Below are positions 8,723 through 19,330 of a stretch of DNA of 64,000 bases, in pieces. Source of the DNA: Psococerastis gibbosa (taxonomy: Eukaryota; Arthropoda; Insecta; Psocodea; Psocidae); assembly GCA_963971405.1 (NCBI GenBank), contig OZ020485.1, positions 13,144,001 to 13,208,000 of the forward strand, in the 5' to 3' direction. Both the position numbers and the translations under genes were made by a program. A model generated the notes under the pieces. That model worked only from the letters and a program-made list of their open reading frames with translations. It was not told the origin of the DNA and did not search any database. Numbering within the stretch: position 1 is the first letter of the stretch; every line of letters starts with the position of its first letter.

Positions 8723-10135
8723 TTACAAGAAAGCAGGCTTTAAATTGTTAATCTCGTGACGACCAGCGTTAACCCCCTTTAATGTCTCCAGGATTACTTG
8801 ATTGGTTCCAGCCAGCTGAGCTATCTTATATGGACCCTTATATTTCGGTTGGAGCGACCCTACAATTTGTTGGATCTTTGATGACTGTGGGAAGGCCTTG
8901 ACCCAGACCAGCATCCCAGGTACGTATGGAGACTTCTTCCTCCTGAGGTTGTAGACGCGAGCTTGCGTCTCTTTGTGCTTGAGAACCACCTGAACAGCTT
9001 TGTTGTAAATTTTTTCTAGGTCCTCCTGTTTGTCCTGGAAATAGACGTGAGGCTCAATATCCTGCCCGTTTCCGTCTTGCAATGGCGAAGATGATGGGAA
9101 AAGAGGACGCAGTTCGTGGCCGTACAGTAGCTTCGCGGGGCTGAAACCTGTCGTGGAGTGCGGGACGGATCGTAAGGCCCTCTCAATTAGGGGTAAATAC
9201 TTGTCCCATTCATTGTGTTTGCCCTTCATATAAATGGCCAACGCCGTTTTTATTGGTTTGTTCAGAACTTCGACGGCTCCGTTCTCCCATGGGGCGAATC
9301 TAGGGGTGACGTGATGTGCGATCGAATGCTGTTGGCACCACTGCTGGAAATCTGCGGATGTGAAGCACGAACCACCATCTGAAATTAGGATTTCTGGTGC
9401 TGAATGCGCCGGTAATACGTCACGCTCCAGGATTTGGATGCACGCTGCTGACGTTGCTGCTTTGATGGGACGAACGTATGCAAATTTCGTAAACTGGTCC
9501 ACCAATACGAAGATGTACTTATGGCGATAAGGGTGGGTGGTGGGATATGGACCCAATAAGTCAACATTGACTGTGGCAAACGGTTTGGGCGTGGGTGGCT
9601 TGAGCTTCATCTCGCCCACAGGACCCTGCAAGTTCGGTTTGAAACGAGCGCATTGCTGGCACAGCTTGCAATACCGCTTGCAGTCCAACAAAACACCCGG
9701 CCAATACCATGCCTCCAGAATTCTGTGCGCGGTCTTTTTGGCTCCCATGTGGCCGGCCTCATCATGACAAGCTTTTAAAATACGCGCGCGCTCGTGGCCA
9801 GGTACCACCCTCCTAATTACTTCCCTTTTGGTGACCGGATCGGTAATCTGCTTAAACAGCTTACCATTCGCGATCTGAAAACTGGGGTAGCAATCCGGGT
9901 GGGCAGTAACCTTGCGTACGAGCTCCTCGTACCATGAGTCAACATGCGCCTTTGTTTCATCGATTTCAAGGCTTGCCATAATGGGGTCGTCGTCCTCCGC
10001 GTCCATCTCGTAAGGGTTGCGAGACAGCAGGTCACATAACCCGTTCTCCACCCCTGGCGTGAACTGAACGTGGAACATGAAGCTACTCAGCCCCACGTTG
10101 GGCGCCACTTGTAAAAATTCCTTCATATATGTCAA
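8723..10135 (-). CDS. Gypsy pol remnant: end of RNase H plus complete integrase
   Basis: This is a 470-codon open frame. Its first ~20 codons are not pol: they read through the last bases of LTR2 and the primer-binding site. From residue ~21, VQFTPGVENGLCDLLSRNP is the end of a Gypsy RNase H/connection region. Next come the zinc-binding H2C2 module (H124, H129 and the cysteines at 156, 159 and 162) and the catalytic core with D192 (VNVDLLGPY), D253 (ILISDGG) and E289 (ENGAVE). The D253-E289 gap is exactly 35 residues, so the DD35E triad is complete. A GPY/F module (KYKGPYKI, about 431-438) ends the protein; no chromodomain is seen. Integrase inserts the cDNA into chromatin. Gag, protease and reverse transcriptase are missing from this unit. 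The start codon is arbitrary and whether the frame is translated is unknown. Confidence 0.9.
   Translation of the reverse strand: MTYMKEFLQVAPNVGLSSFMFHVQFTPGVENGLCDLLSRNPYEMDAEDDDPIMASLEIDETKAHVDSWYEELVRKVTAHPDCYPSFQIANGKLFKQITDPVTKREVIRRVVPGHERARILKACHDEAGHMGAKKTAHRILEAWYWPGVLLDCKRYCKLCQQCARFKPNLQGPVGEMKLKPPTPKPFATVNVDLLGPYPTTHPYRHKYIFVLVDQFTKFAYVRPIKAATSAACIQILERDVLPAHSAPEILISDGGSCFTSADFQQWCQQHSIAHHVTPRFAPWENGAVEVLNKPIKTALAIYMKGKHNEWDKYLPLIERALRSVPHSTTGFSPAKLLYGHELRPLFPSSSPLQDGNGQDIEPHVYFQDKQEDLEKIYNKAVQVVLKHKETQARVYNLRRKKSPYVPGMLVWVKAFPQSSKIQQIVGSLQPKYKGPYKIAQLAGTNQVILETLKGVNAGRHEINNLKPAFL
10090..10107 (-). other. Primer-binding site for tRNA-Lys
   Basis: The minus strand reads TGGCGCCCAACGTGGGGC, 2 bases after the end of LTR2. 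This is the 18-nt sequence long known as the binding site for tRNA-Lys(1,2) in retroviruses and LTR retrotransposons. It sets the element's orientation and shows that LTR2 is a genuine 5' LTR. Confidence 0.9.
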
Positions 10136-11882
10136 ATGTGAAATTAAACTTTAATGTTCATTTCTGTTACTCATACTCGTACATCTGCTATATTCTTATT
10201 AAATAAAACTGTTTGTGATGCTTATGCTTGCTTAACTTAGGAAAGTTAGATTCGGGAACTTAGGGAAATGAAATAAACTACTTAGGGCTACTCTAGAAGG
10301 TAGCTGTTTTCTAACGGATGACCGGTCCTGATAAGACACTGAAGCCCGGAGCCTGATTAGCCTGGGATTGGTGTTACGAAAATTAAAACGGGCTAGCTCA
10401 GACGACACCCAAGCTAATCCCACTCCGGCTTCAAACTACTCAACACAACTAGGGAAACATGCAGCTACCGAGGTCAAGCTCCCGATGAATCCGACAGAAA
10501 CCCAGATCGCGGGGCGCTATACTCTAGAGCCGCATCCTTCCTCATGCGGAGACTCAACTCAGGGAGCGTTAAGGTCAGAAAGAAACCTGGACAAAATCTG
10601 CGACAACAATCTCTCTCTTCTAATGCAACAAAATATACAGTGCAATAATAATTTTTAAATTGAAAAACAGCGCCAAACAGTAGCGGGTGCATTAAGCTAA
10701 AACCACGTCTTAGACGGGGCAATAGAAACCAATATGGCCGAAATAGTCAACAAGATTACCGAGCCAGAGGAGCTCTTATTTTATTTTAAAATTAACCGAA
10801 AAAACCCAGCCGGGAAAACTTTTCCGCTTTTTCCAAAAGCAACAAAACAAAAATAATGTGAGAGTGACAAACGAAATTACTACGGTAAGTACAGTGAAAA
10901 CAATACATTGACAACCTGGTGATCTAAGCACAGAGACGCTGCGTTTTTGCGCCAAAACAGAGACCTCTTTATTAAAATGTAATCAAAACACGAACCCGGG
11001 GCGCCAACCTACAATTTTGGAATGATTACTGCCAAACAAGGACCGGTAGACGTGCCCCTTTCCCGTAGGCAAGGATCGGGTCACACGCCTCAATTTTACG
11101 GTTCCAAAAGTGGCTGCAAACACCCAGCGTCCCTATTCTTAGACCACCATGTTGTAATTAGAACAAGAATGAACAGGCTCCCGAAGTTTGACAGCTCCAG
11201 GAGTGTCATCAGCTGATTATGACAAGACAGACAGCTCATCAAAATTACGTACGGACTAAATGATTTAGAAATGTAGGGGGTAGCAAAATTGCGCCCAGAA
11301 CTTAGGAAAATTGACGAACTGGAAAATTATATAAAAGAAAAGAAGCTTACGGACCAGAGCTCACGGCAGGGTACTCGGCTTCCACTGGTAGGTGCAGGGC
11401 GCAGAGAGTGCATACTCCGCAGGGTGTAGTAGGCCTTAGGCAGGCCGTAGGTAGGTCAAAATATGCATGGCTCACTCCATCTCGCCTATCCGAAATCCAG
11501 GCGGCTACCGGAGCCTAGTTGGTCAGGCTCCGGGCTGTGGCTCCCCAGCGACCGGCTTTAGGCCCAGACAAGTTTTCCTACCCCATCATGGTGGCTGTTT
11601 TCAAGTGCACAAAAAATCAACCTCGACGCAACTCATCACCAAGAAAGTCAGAGAATGAGCAAGTTTGAGACTTGCCAGCTCACTTCGTCCTTATCCGGTC
11701 ATATTAGCCACTTTTAGGCACCTTTTAACTCCCAAGTTGACTTCATGTGGTTACCCTCACCCCCCAAAAAACCCAATATATTATTTTGACTCGCCCCCAA
11801 TTGTGTTTAATCGTGGTTAATGCTCGATTTATTCCCCTTTCGACTCATTTCCGTTTCGAGTTTCAAAGTATCCCCGCCACTC
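10110..11882 (-). repeat. LTR2 (5' LTR of the integrase-only unit), lacking its outer ~30 bp
   Basis: It matches LTR1 nearly base for base from TGTAAAAATTCC (+ strand) to 'tccccgccactc'. It then breaks off where LTR1 continues 'actccgcgctgttttttt', and passes into the unassigned segment. The sequence 'actccg' is present on both sides of the break, a possible microhomology. One clear substitution from LTR1 is 'gaagtttgacag' versus 'gaagtttcacag'. Confidence 0.88.
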
Positions 11883-12501
11883 CGTAACACCGTAAAGGCT
11901 GGGTGGGGGCCAATCCCCGTAATGACCAAGGTGAGCGGCCTTGGCTGGCAGCTTGCTCCGTCGTCTCTTGCATAGACAGCGAAGTATGGCCTTGCGCATA
12001 AGAAGTATGCACCCTCTGTTCCCTAACCCTTTTATGTACACTAAACAACGGCGAACGAAGGGTATCACTCCCCGGCTGCAAAGCCGCAAACTGCCGCTCA
12101 CACTGTTTAAGCGCAGCCAACAGGGTGTTCAACCCTTCCTGCTCTACCTCAGGAACGGCAGAAAAGGTCGTTCGCAGCACTGCGGTGTTTGCAAACTCCG
12201 GCTGTAAATCCGCCCCAGGCACCCCTGCATAATCCAGCAGAGTCTGAGGTGGCTCTACTGTCGGTGCTGAAAGAGAAACGATGTGGTCGGCCGGATCTGT
12301 CAGTGGAAGGTTTTCAATCCCTGAGATGTGCAAGAGCACGTCGGGGTTGTCCCGGACCGCATCCCACACTTCTCTCCGCAGTGCCGTGAACGGCCCATTC
12401 ATATCAAAGGCAAAATCAGGGCGCAATTGTTGCAACTCTGTTGCTAACTCAAGCAACGCGTCATAATTGATCTGTTGTAGAAAAGACCGAAACGTCTTCA
12501 T
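11863..12501 (-). CDS. 212-codon frame between LTRs; gag-like position, family not recognised
   Basis: The frame starts MKTFRSFLQQINYDALLELA, is rich in Leu/Ala/Pro with acidic patches, has no predicted membrane segment and no CCHC zinc knuckle, and runs into LTR2, where its last ~7 codons are LTR sequence. Its place (between an upstream LTR and the next LTR, same orientation as integrase) would suit the N-terminal part of a Gag, but I recognise no Gag domain. In another frame at 12101-11829 a basic stretch (CKRRRSKLPAK) is followed by LGHYGDWPPPSLYGVTEWRG, so a frameshift near 11990 may split one longer coding region. It could also be host or unrelated sequence carried in. Confidence 0.45.
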   Translation of the reverse strand: MKTFRSFLQQINYDALLELATELQQLRPDFAFDMNGPFTALRREVWDAVRDNPDVLLHISGIENLPLTDPADHIVSLSAPTVEPPQTLLDYAGVPGADLQPEFANTAVLRTTFSAVPEVEQEGLNTLLAALKQCERQFAALQPGSDTLRSPLFSVHKRVREQRVHTSYAQGHTSLSMQETTEQAASQGRSPWSLRGLAPTQPLRCYGVAGIL

Positions 12502-12583
12502 ATTGATACTGATAATAAAATCTCACTAAGGTAACAAATAACTTATTATTGTAATTAACACTAAATTAATTTCCTGTTTCCAG

Positions 12584-12742
12584 GTATATCCCAAAGATAA
12601 AAATATTCAAGAACTTGGACGCACTCAAATTACATACAATATTCCGGGCTTAATCACCAAACCGGGAAGCCAAAATTCTCTATCTCAAGAGGAGCCAAAA
12701 CGACCAGTCGCAAGAAGAACGCGACTAACAATCATTGTGTAA
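12584..12742 (+). other. Plus-strand exon-like piece inside the composite element
   Basis: A strong acceptor (TTCCTGTTTCCAG, ending 12583) is followed by 52 open codons starting VYPKDKNIQELGRTQITYNI, with a basic end (KRPVARRTRLTIIV) and a TAA stop at 12740. It runs antisense to the retrotransposon genes and is GC-richer than its flanks. I do not recognise it. It might be the last exon of a captured host gene, or chance. Confidence 0.35.
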
Positions 12743-12842
12743 TACTTAATGCTAGAACATTATAATAATAGCAGTATGTATTATAAATTATACAACCACC
12801 TACCTACATGTTTATTACTTAAAAACCTGTAAATTACAGCCT

Positions 12843-13122
12843 GTGATAGAGCGTCGACATACAGAAACTATGTCTACTCCCACCACCGGCGGTAACCGTA
12901 TGGGGAAAAAAAAGAAAAAAAATGTTCAGGATAAAATCACAGCAGTAAGGAGCCATGTCGGTGACAGAACTCCACCGATGAGCACCCAATACAACAGCGA
13001 ATCATCCGGGAAGGAACAGCGATGGAAGGACAAAACCCCCTACCCGCGACACCTTTCCGGATAATTTGAAATCCTGATGATGAACCTGTATACGAAACGT
13101 GGCTACCAAGTGGAAAAAACAT
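12843..13122 (+). other. Plus-strand basic frame inside the composite element
   Basis: After 'cctgtaaattacag' (a possible acceptor, ending ~12839), an open stretch contains MSTPTTGGNRMGKKKKKNVQ and then DKITAVRSHVGDRTPPMS, stopping at 13062-13064. The adjoining frame continues with DDEPVYETWLPSGKNIREES, so a frameshift may join them. The lysine run resembles a nuclear-localisation signal, but there is no recognised domain. Together with 12584-12742 it suggests one broken plus-strand gene fragment trapped between LTRs. Confidence 0.3.
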
Positions 13123-13155
13123 TAGAGAGGAAAGTTGTCACAGAATAGAGTCCAG

Positions 13156-14714
13156 GCCTGATTAGCCTGATTGGTGTTACGAAAATTAAAACGGGCTAGC
13201 TCAGACGACACCCAAGCTAATCCCACTCCGGCTTCAAACTACTCAACACAACTAGGGAAACATGCAGCTACCGAGGTCAAGCTCCCGATGAATCCGACAG
13301 AAACCCAGATCGCGGGGCGCTATACTCTAGAGCCGCATCCTTCCTCATGCGGAGACTCAACTCAGGGAGCGTTAAGGTCAGAAAGAAACCTGGACAAAAT
13401 CTGCGACAACAATCTCTCTCTTCTAATGCAACAAAATATACAGTGCAATAATAATTTTTAAATTGAAAAACAGCGCCAAACAGTAGCGGGTGCATTAAGC
13501 TAAAACCACGTCTTAGACGGGGCAATAGAAACCAATATGGCCGAAATAGTCAACAAGATTACCGAGCCAGAGGAGCTCTTATTTTATTTTAAAATTAACC
13601 GAAAAAACCCAGCCGGGAAAACTTTTCCGCTTTTTCCAAAAGCAACAAAACAAAAATAATGTGAGAGTGACAAACGAAATTACTACGGTAAGTACAGTGA
13701 AAACAATACATTGACAACCTGGTGATCTAAGCACAGAGACGCTGCGTTTTTGCGCCAAAACAGAGACCTCTTTATTAAAATGTAATCAAAACACGAACCC
13801 GGGGCGCCAACCTACAATTTTGGAATGATTACTGCCAAACAAGGACCGGTAGACGTGCCCCTTTCCCGTAGGCAAGGATCGGGTCACACGCCTCAATTTT
13901 ACGGTTCCAAAAGTGGCTGCAAACACCCAGCGTCCCTATTCTTAGACCACCATGTTGTAATTAGAACAAGAATGAACAGGCTCCCGAAGTTTGACAGCTC
14001 CAGGAGTGTCATCAGCTGGTTATGACAAGACAGACAGCTCATCAAAATTACGTACGGACTAAATGATTTAGAAATGTAGGGGGTAGCAAAATTGCGCCCA
14101 GAACTTAGGAAAATTGACGAACTGGAAAATTATATAAAAGAAAAGAAGCTTACGGACCAGAGCTCACGGCAGGGTACTCGGCTTCCACTGGTAGGTGCAG
14201 GGCGCAGAGAGTGCATACTCCGCAGGGTGTAGTAGGCCTTAGGCAGGCCGTAGGTAGGTCAAAATATGCATGGCTCACTCCATCTCGCCTATCCGAAATC
14301 CAGGCGGCTACCGGAGCCTAGTTGGTCAGGCTCCGGGCTGTGGCTCCCCAGCGACCGGCTTTAGGCCCAGACAAGTTTTCCTACCCCATCATGGTGGCTG
14401 TTTTCAAGTGCACAAAAAATCAACCTCGACGCAACTCATCACCAAGAAAGTCAGAGAATGAGTAAGTTTGAGACTTGCCAGCTCACTTCGTCCTTATCCG
14501 GTCATATTAGCCACTTTTAGGCACCTTTTAACTCCCAAGTTGACTTCATGTGGTTACCCTCACCCCCCAAAAAACCCAATATATCATTTTGACTCGCCCC
14601 CAATTGTGTTTAATCGTGGTTAATGCTCGATTTATTCCCCTTTCGACTCATTTCCGTTTCGAGTTTCAAAGTATCCCCGCCACTCACTCCGCGCTGTTTT
14701 TTTAAATCATTACA
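13156..14714 (-). repeat. LTR3 (outer 5' LTR), lacking its inner 241 bp
   Basis: It matches LTR1 from 7068 to 8628. Differences include a missing GG at 13171, 'ctggttatg' for 'ctgattatg', 'gagtaag' for 'gagcaag' and 'atatatca' for 'atatatta'. It ends exactly at TACA (14714) next to the GACT duplication. The part that should abut a primer-binding site is gone, so this LTR has no primer site. Confidence 0.88.
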
Positions 14715-14768
14715 GACTTCATAATGAAGTAAAATACTAATGAGGTATATGCATGGATGTAGACTATT

Positions 14769-15039
14769 AATTATCCCAAGCACGTAGCCAGGATTTTATT
14801 TCGGGGGGCGAGGGGGGGGGGGTATGGAATACCTCCAGTAAAATGACGGGTCCAGCCCCCCCCCCCCGGGAAATTACTAAGAATTTACATACAAAAACAC
14901 ACAGTGTTTTTAGAGGAAGGAAAAAAATTGCGGGTGAAACATCAAACTGAACAATGCAAGGATTTTTTTTCCATTTCGGGAGGGGGGGGGGGTCTTCAGC
15001 CCCCAAAGCACCCTCCCTGGCTACGTGCCTGAATTATCC
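14769..15039. mobile_element. hAT-type MITE (CACGTAGCCAGG ends), exact 8-bp TSD
   Basis: The element spans 14777-15031. Its ends are CAAGCACGTAGCCAGGATTT and the complement of CCCTGGCTACGTGCCTG. The 8-bp flanks AATTATCC (14769-14776 and 15032-15039) are identical. It has G-runs at 14802-14821, a C-run at 14857-14867 and another G-run at 14981-14992. It lies 58 bp from the retrotransposon's outer end. Confidence 0.88.
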
Positions 15040-15192
15040 CCTCAGAATGATGATATATATATACCTAATAAGGTTGTGTTCGAATTATAGACAGTACAAG
15101 TATATGTCACCGTTCCTAGCTATTTTTAGCAAGAAGAAATGTAAATAGTGGAATTTTCCTGCGTTGGCCCAAAATTGATAAATAAGATATTG

Positions 15193-15369
15193 TATACGAG
15201 CAAGGGCGGATTTTAGGGGGGGGGGGTCAGGGGGTCTGCCCCCCCTAAAAAAAACAAAAAAAACTAAATAATATGAACTTACACTAGATAATATGGGTTT
15301 ACAGTGGGAATGAAAAATAATAATGTTTTTTTAATGTTATAATCCACTGAATCTGCCCTTGTATACGAG
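15193..15369. mobile_element. hAT-type MITE (CAAGGGCGGAT ends), exact 8-bp TSD
   Basis: The element spans 15201-15361 (161 bp). Its ends are CAAGGGCGGATT and the complement of AATCTGCCCTTG. The 8-bp flanks TATACGAG (15193-15200 and 15362-15369) are identical. G-run and C-run stretches occupy 15216-15246. It belongs with the GGATCC-ended MITEs at 438 and 51514. Confidence 0.9.
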
Positions 15370-18300
15370 TTGAATCGTTCCTGTTCTTCATGTTATAGAC
15401 TATAGCTTATATAGCACCATTAAAATTACGAATCTCTGCCCAGTGGCGGACACAACTTTTTATTTTGGGGAAGGCGATCCCACTGATCCCTCAAAATGCC
15501 GCCTCAGGTATAAACTGAGAATTTAAGCAATACGGTATTTAAGTAACTGATTTTGTTTTTCCGAACAATACTGGTGGGTACTTACAGAACGAAACGAAAC
15601 CATTTAAAAATGTATAACAATAACACTTTTCATATTTTATGTTTAATAAAAATTAAGTTGTCATTTTTTGGATTTTTTTTGCGGGGGGGGGGGGCACATG
15701 ACCCCCCTCTGTCCCCCCTCTGTGTCCTGTCAGGTCAGGTCAGTTAGTTAGTCAATGTTGCTATTTACTACATAGTAGCCTATTTACCTATTGAACGTTT
15801 GCTTGTTATTAGGAAGATACACTAAACATGATAATGCATACAGCAGCACTAACACGTGCCTGTCTTAAGTTACAAAACCGATTTCGCTGTGATTCCGCCC
15901 TAAGCATGATCTAATACAGATGTGATTTACTATACTATGCCAGAGATACAAAGTCCTTTGATGCTCTTAACAGATGTTTGCCAAACAGAACGTGACATGG
16001 TTGCCAGATTTGGCATGCATACAAACTGCATCTCTCTGTTTGTCCAGAGCTGTTTCAACATGGTGGTTCACTGTGGCTAAACTGCTCCAACCTCTCGTGC
16101 TGTTAACCTGTGACAGAGAACAATTTAAGGAAGCCCCATTGGGGCAAGCGTGCCCCCCTGTGAGGTTATTTTGCCCCCTACTTTTGGGCATATTGCCCCA
16201 CAGTAATTGGGCACAAATTTCAAATTCAAAGACTAACAAAATAGAAATGAGAAAAAAAGAAAAAAACATAGTGAAAAGTTACGTTGTCCTTCATATTTAG
16301 TCATATTTATGGCGCCAATTTTGTTTTTAACGTTTTGCTTTTTGAAATATAAATGGTTTTGGTAATCTTGATAAAGTGTGATTATTTAGAACTAGGCATG
16401 CTACCCAATCTGAACTTATTTATTTATTATTTGCTTATTTAATTTGTGCCACCCAGTGAAAATTTCTTAAAATATGCTCTGACCTGTGACAATGTGCAAG
16501 TGCAATAATAATGAGCAAAGTTAGATAACCGGATCTAAATAAGTGGCGAATCAAATCAAAGCAAAGCAATATGTATTTAACGTCATTTTGCCTGCATCTG
16601 TACAGTCCATGGCTGCAGCTCGACCTCCTCATAAGCACAAAATAAATAAATCATCACAAAATAAAACTGCCTCCTTGGCGCAGAAAACTAAGAAAACCCT
16701 TTTCTATCATTTTCTATCACTGATGATATCTGAAATGTGCAAAAACTGAAAAATGCAAAGTTTGGATTGGAACCCAACTATACAAATATACTGTACATGT
16801 TTCCATTTTGGAATTTCTGCTTTCTCTCCTTGAATTTGTTCTATGACAGGCCGAAGAACAGTAGAAATCGGCCGCTATATGTATCAAAAAATTAAGAGCA
16901 AAATCATCCAAAAATCTAAAAAAAATTCCTTTAATTTTCTGTACGTAGCGAACTTTCCCCTTGTAAGGATGGGGTCTTCAAAACTTGCTTCATCCTGGAA
17001 AACCCTTAAGTTTATCGTACTTTACTTGTACTAATAAGAGTTAAGACTAATTTATAAACTGGGGAGTCCACAATCCTAGCCTCACCTAGTTGGCTAGACG
17101 CCCTAATGGTCATCGAGGCAATTGTTATGTGTGACATAATCGCATTCCAATTCACAGTCCAGACCAGTCTACTGTTATGCCCATTGCTCTGAGTCAACAT
17201 GTTTGACGGTCTATCGCGTATGCGCGCTTGTTTTCCAACCAAATAATAAGTTTAGAGACATCCGGACTTCCTCATCATTAGGTATCTTCTTTTTGCAAAA
17301 AACTCCAATTTCACAAGAATTAATATAGATTGCAGAGCTATTATTGAGAAATTGGTACTTAGTAGGAAGAAGTGGTGTTCATCTACATTTTCATACATAG
17401 TACTTTCATATGTGGCAGTTATTAACTCAGAAAATATTATTATAGAGGTTAAGTTCCTCTGTGTTTTAAAATAGTAGATTCACGTATTTTGCGGACATTT
17501 TAAGCTATGAAGATGCACACGTCTTCCACGTTACGTTTGGTTACGCAATACGCGTGGGTTCTTTGGCTGGATGTCTATGTCATTAAGAATGAGGAAAACG
17601 AATTCCCCTTTATATTCTCCATAAGCATGCAACACCGGATATTTTCAGAGTATTAAATGACCACAGAATGCAATAAGTAAGTAAGTATAAGTAAGAATAC
17701 ATATAATTATTGAACAATCAATAAAAATCAAAGAATAAATCCCCAGCACTAAGTACAAAAATGACTTGTCACGCTGGGGTCAAAAGTTAAGTACAATACA
17801 TAATTTTTTTAAACTTACAGTCCAAAAAGTATAAAATGTAGTAGAATAAAAAATTACAATTAAACTGACCATATACTGTAATACCCGGTACACACGGACG
17901 ATTCTCGCACAGTCGCGATTTGCCGACTTCTTTTCTATTGTAGCCATAAGACTGGCAGACGCGTTCTTGACGATTTCGAAAGCTAGCGTAAAGCCGCCCG
18001 CACACTAAAGTGCACAGGTTTCCCATAGACAGGCCTGATCATAGAAATCTTCTGAGTTAGACTCTGTGGTTTTACGACCGTCAAAAATACCTAATAAATT
18101 AGCAGAAATGCTAATGTATGACATATGTGGCCTTCACTAGCGCCAATTGGCCACAGTTCTGGAACTCCATCCTCGCGAGTCGCGACTACCACATCAATGC
18201 TTTTCTGTATCATTCTATGTGGCCTATAGATATATCACAAATTTTTTTCTGTTTGTCCAGATATTTTTGAAAACTCTACGATTGGTATTTCACGAGACAT

Positions 18301-18785
18301 TTCATTTTCATTTTTACACTGATAAATCTTTTTCCACTCTTTTTGTTTTGCCGCGGAAAAATCATTTAGCCATGATCAGATTTTGAGGTAGAGACTGTTA
18401 TATGGCTACGGAGTTAATTTATTTCTATGAATTTAGTTGATGCTAGAGGGATGTAGAACAAGTTTGAGTGAAATGGCATAACTCATATTTGCTTAAAATC
18501 TGTTGGTAATTGAAAGGTGATGCAATAAGTGATGTCAAAAAATTGTTCTCGATGGGTGGCAAAATTGGGACACTCCAAAATTAAATGTTGGAAGTCGCCG
18601 TCTCACTCTTATGTCTCTTAAGGAAAATATCGGACATCCCACAAGACGTTTGTTTACACATAGTCAAATATCCAAAAAAATCGTTCATTAAACCATAAAT
18701 GAGATGCCATAAAACTGGAGAATTGCTCCTCTACTACGTGAAAAATTACAACTGTGGTCAAACGAAGTTAGTGCCAGCTACATAG
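15370..18785. other. No gene seen; unassigned AT-rich sequence
   Basis: This stretch contains G-run-bearing scraps (15681-15693), a GT/CCCC-rich tract near 16130-16210, and a stretch at 17560-17680 whose phrase 'atgaccacagaatgc' recurs near 39408. The phrase at 18145-18165, 'ccaattggccacagttctgg', recurs near 38372. These imply shared dispersed repeats with unclear limits. No exon, RNA gene or terminal repeat could be supported. Confidence 0.3.
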
Positions 18786-19149
18786 TATAGTCCACGCAAA
18801 ATGAGAAAAGTATGGACATGGAATGTTTTCATCCTGTTCAACACTATAAAAATATTCCTTGCACCATTTTGTGTTATCTTGTTGCATTAGGTTAGAAAGA
18901 GATGGACGGAAATCATCTTAAGACGTGCCAGGCTCTTGTCAGTAGCAGAGGTTCACCAGATTATGTGTTGTATTGGGCTGCAAGAAAGCTGATGGCGGAA
19001 GCCTAGTGCTATGGTGTAATTTAAAAAAAAAAAAACCTTGTTGCATTGGATGCAAGGCATAACAAAAATTGTGCAAAGAATATTTTCACAGTGTTGCTCA
19101 GGATCAAAACATTCCATGTCCATACTTTTCTCATTTTGCGTGGACTATA
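18786..19149. mobile_element. 364-bp MITE with ~45-bp terminal inverted repeats (TA flanks)
   Basis: The left end TATAGTCCACGCAAAATGAG continues 'aaaagtatggacatggaatg'. The right end is its exact complement, closing GGACTATA. TA on both sides suits a Tc1/mariner-type target. Inner arms ('gcaccattttgtgttat', 'ttgttgcat') are also inverted but imperfect. A 13-A run lies near 19022. No transposase frame is present. Confidence 0.85.
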
Positions 19150-19188
19150 CCTATCTACGCATTGAAATATAGGGGAGTAATTCTAGCG

Positions 19189-19330
19189 ACTTCGGTGGCA
19201 AGGTGGTAGCGTGCTTGTACTTGTGCGAGTCTCTACACGTGTCGTAACTCGACACAAGTACCTATTAGGTTACTTAGTGAGGCGATTGATGAGGTTAATT
19301 GGATACATTCATTAAAATTGTTTGAACGTT
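19189..19330 (+). mobile_element. SINE2, copy 1 (3' truncated)
   Basis: It starts 'ggcaaggtggtagcgtgctt', then 'gtgcgagtctctacacg', 'actcgacacaagtacctatt' and 'gaggttaattggatacattc'. Other copies run on the minus strand at 29880, 55262 and 58825. The head resembles a tRNA A box (GGTGGTAGCGTGC), and the other copies end in an A-rich tail. Confidence 0.65.

Larger units (their letters stand above)
6827..14714 (-). mobile_element. Composite Gypsy-type LTR retrotransposon with three LTRs
   Basis: The composite is oriented minus. In element order it contains LTR3 (14714-13156, lacking its last 241 bp), an unassigned segment (13155-11883), LTR2 (11882-10110, lacking its first ~30 bp), a tRNA-Lys primer-binding site, a pol remnant with integrase, a short polypurine tract and LTR1 (8628-6827). 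Both outer ends are intact and flanked by the 4-bp direct repeat GACT (6823-6826 and 14715-14718), the size made by Gypsy/Ty3 integrases. The LTRs differ at only a handful of positions over about 1.5 kb, so the insertion is recent. The internal arrangement is defective: there is no reverse transcriptase or protease. Confidence 0.88.

Noticed and set aside
16100..16215. 'ttgcccc' cluster as a regulatory site
   Set aside because: Irregular spacing and no recognised factor site. I cannot support a function from sequence alone.
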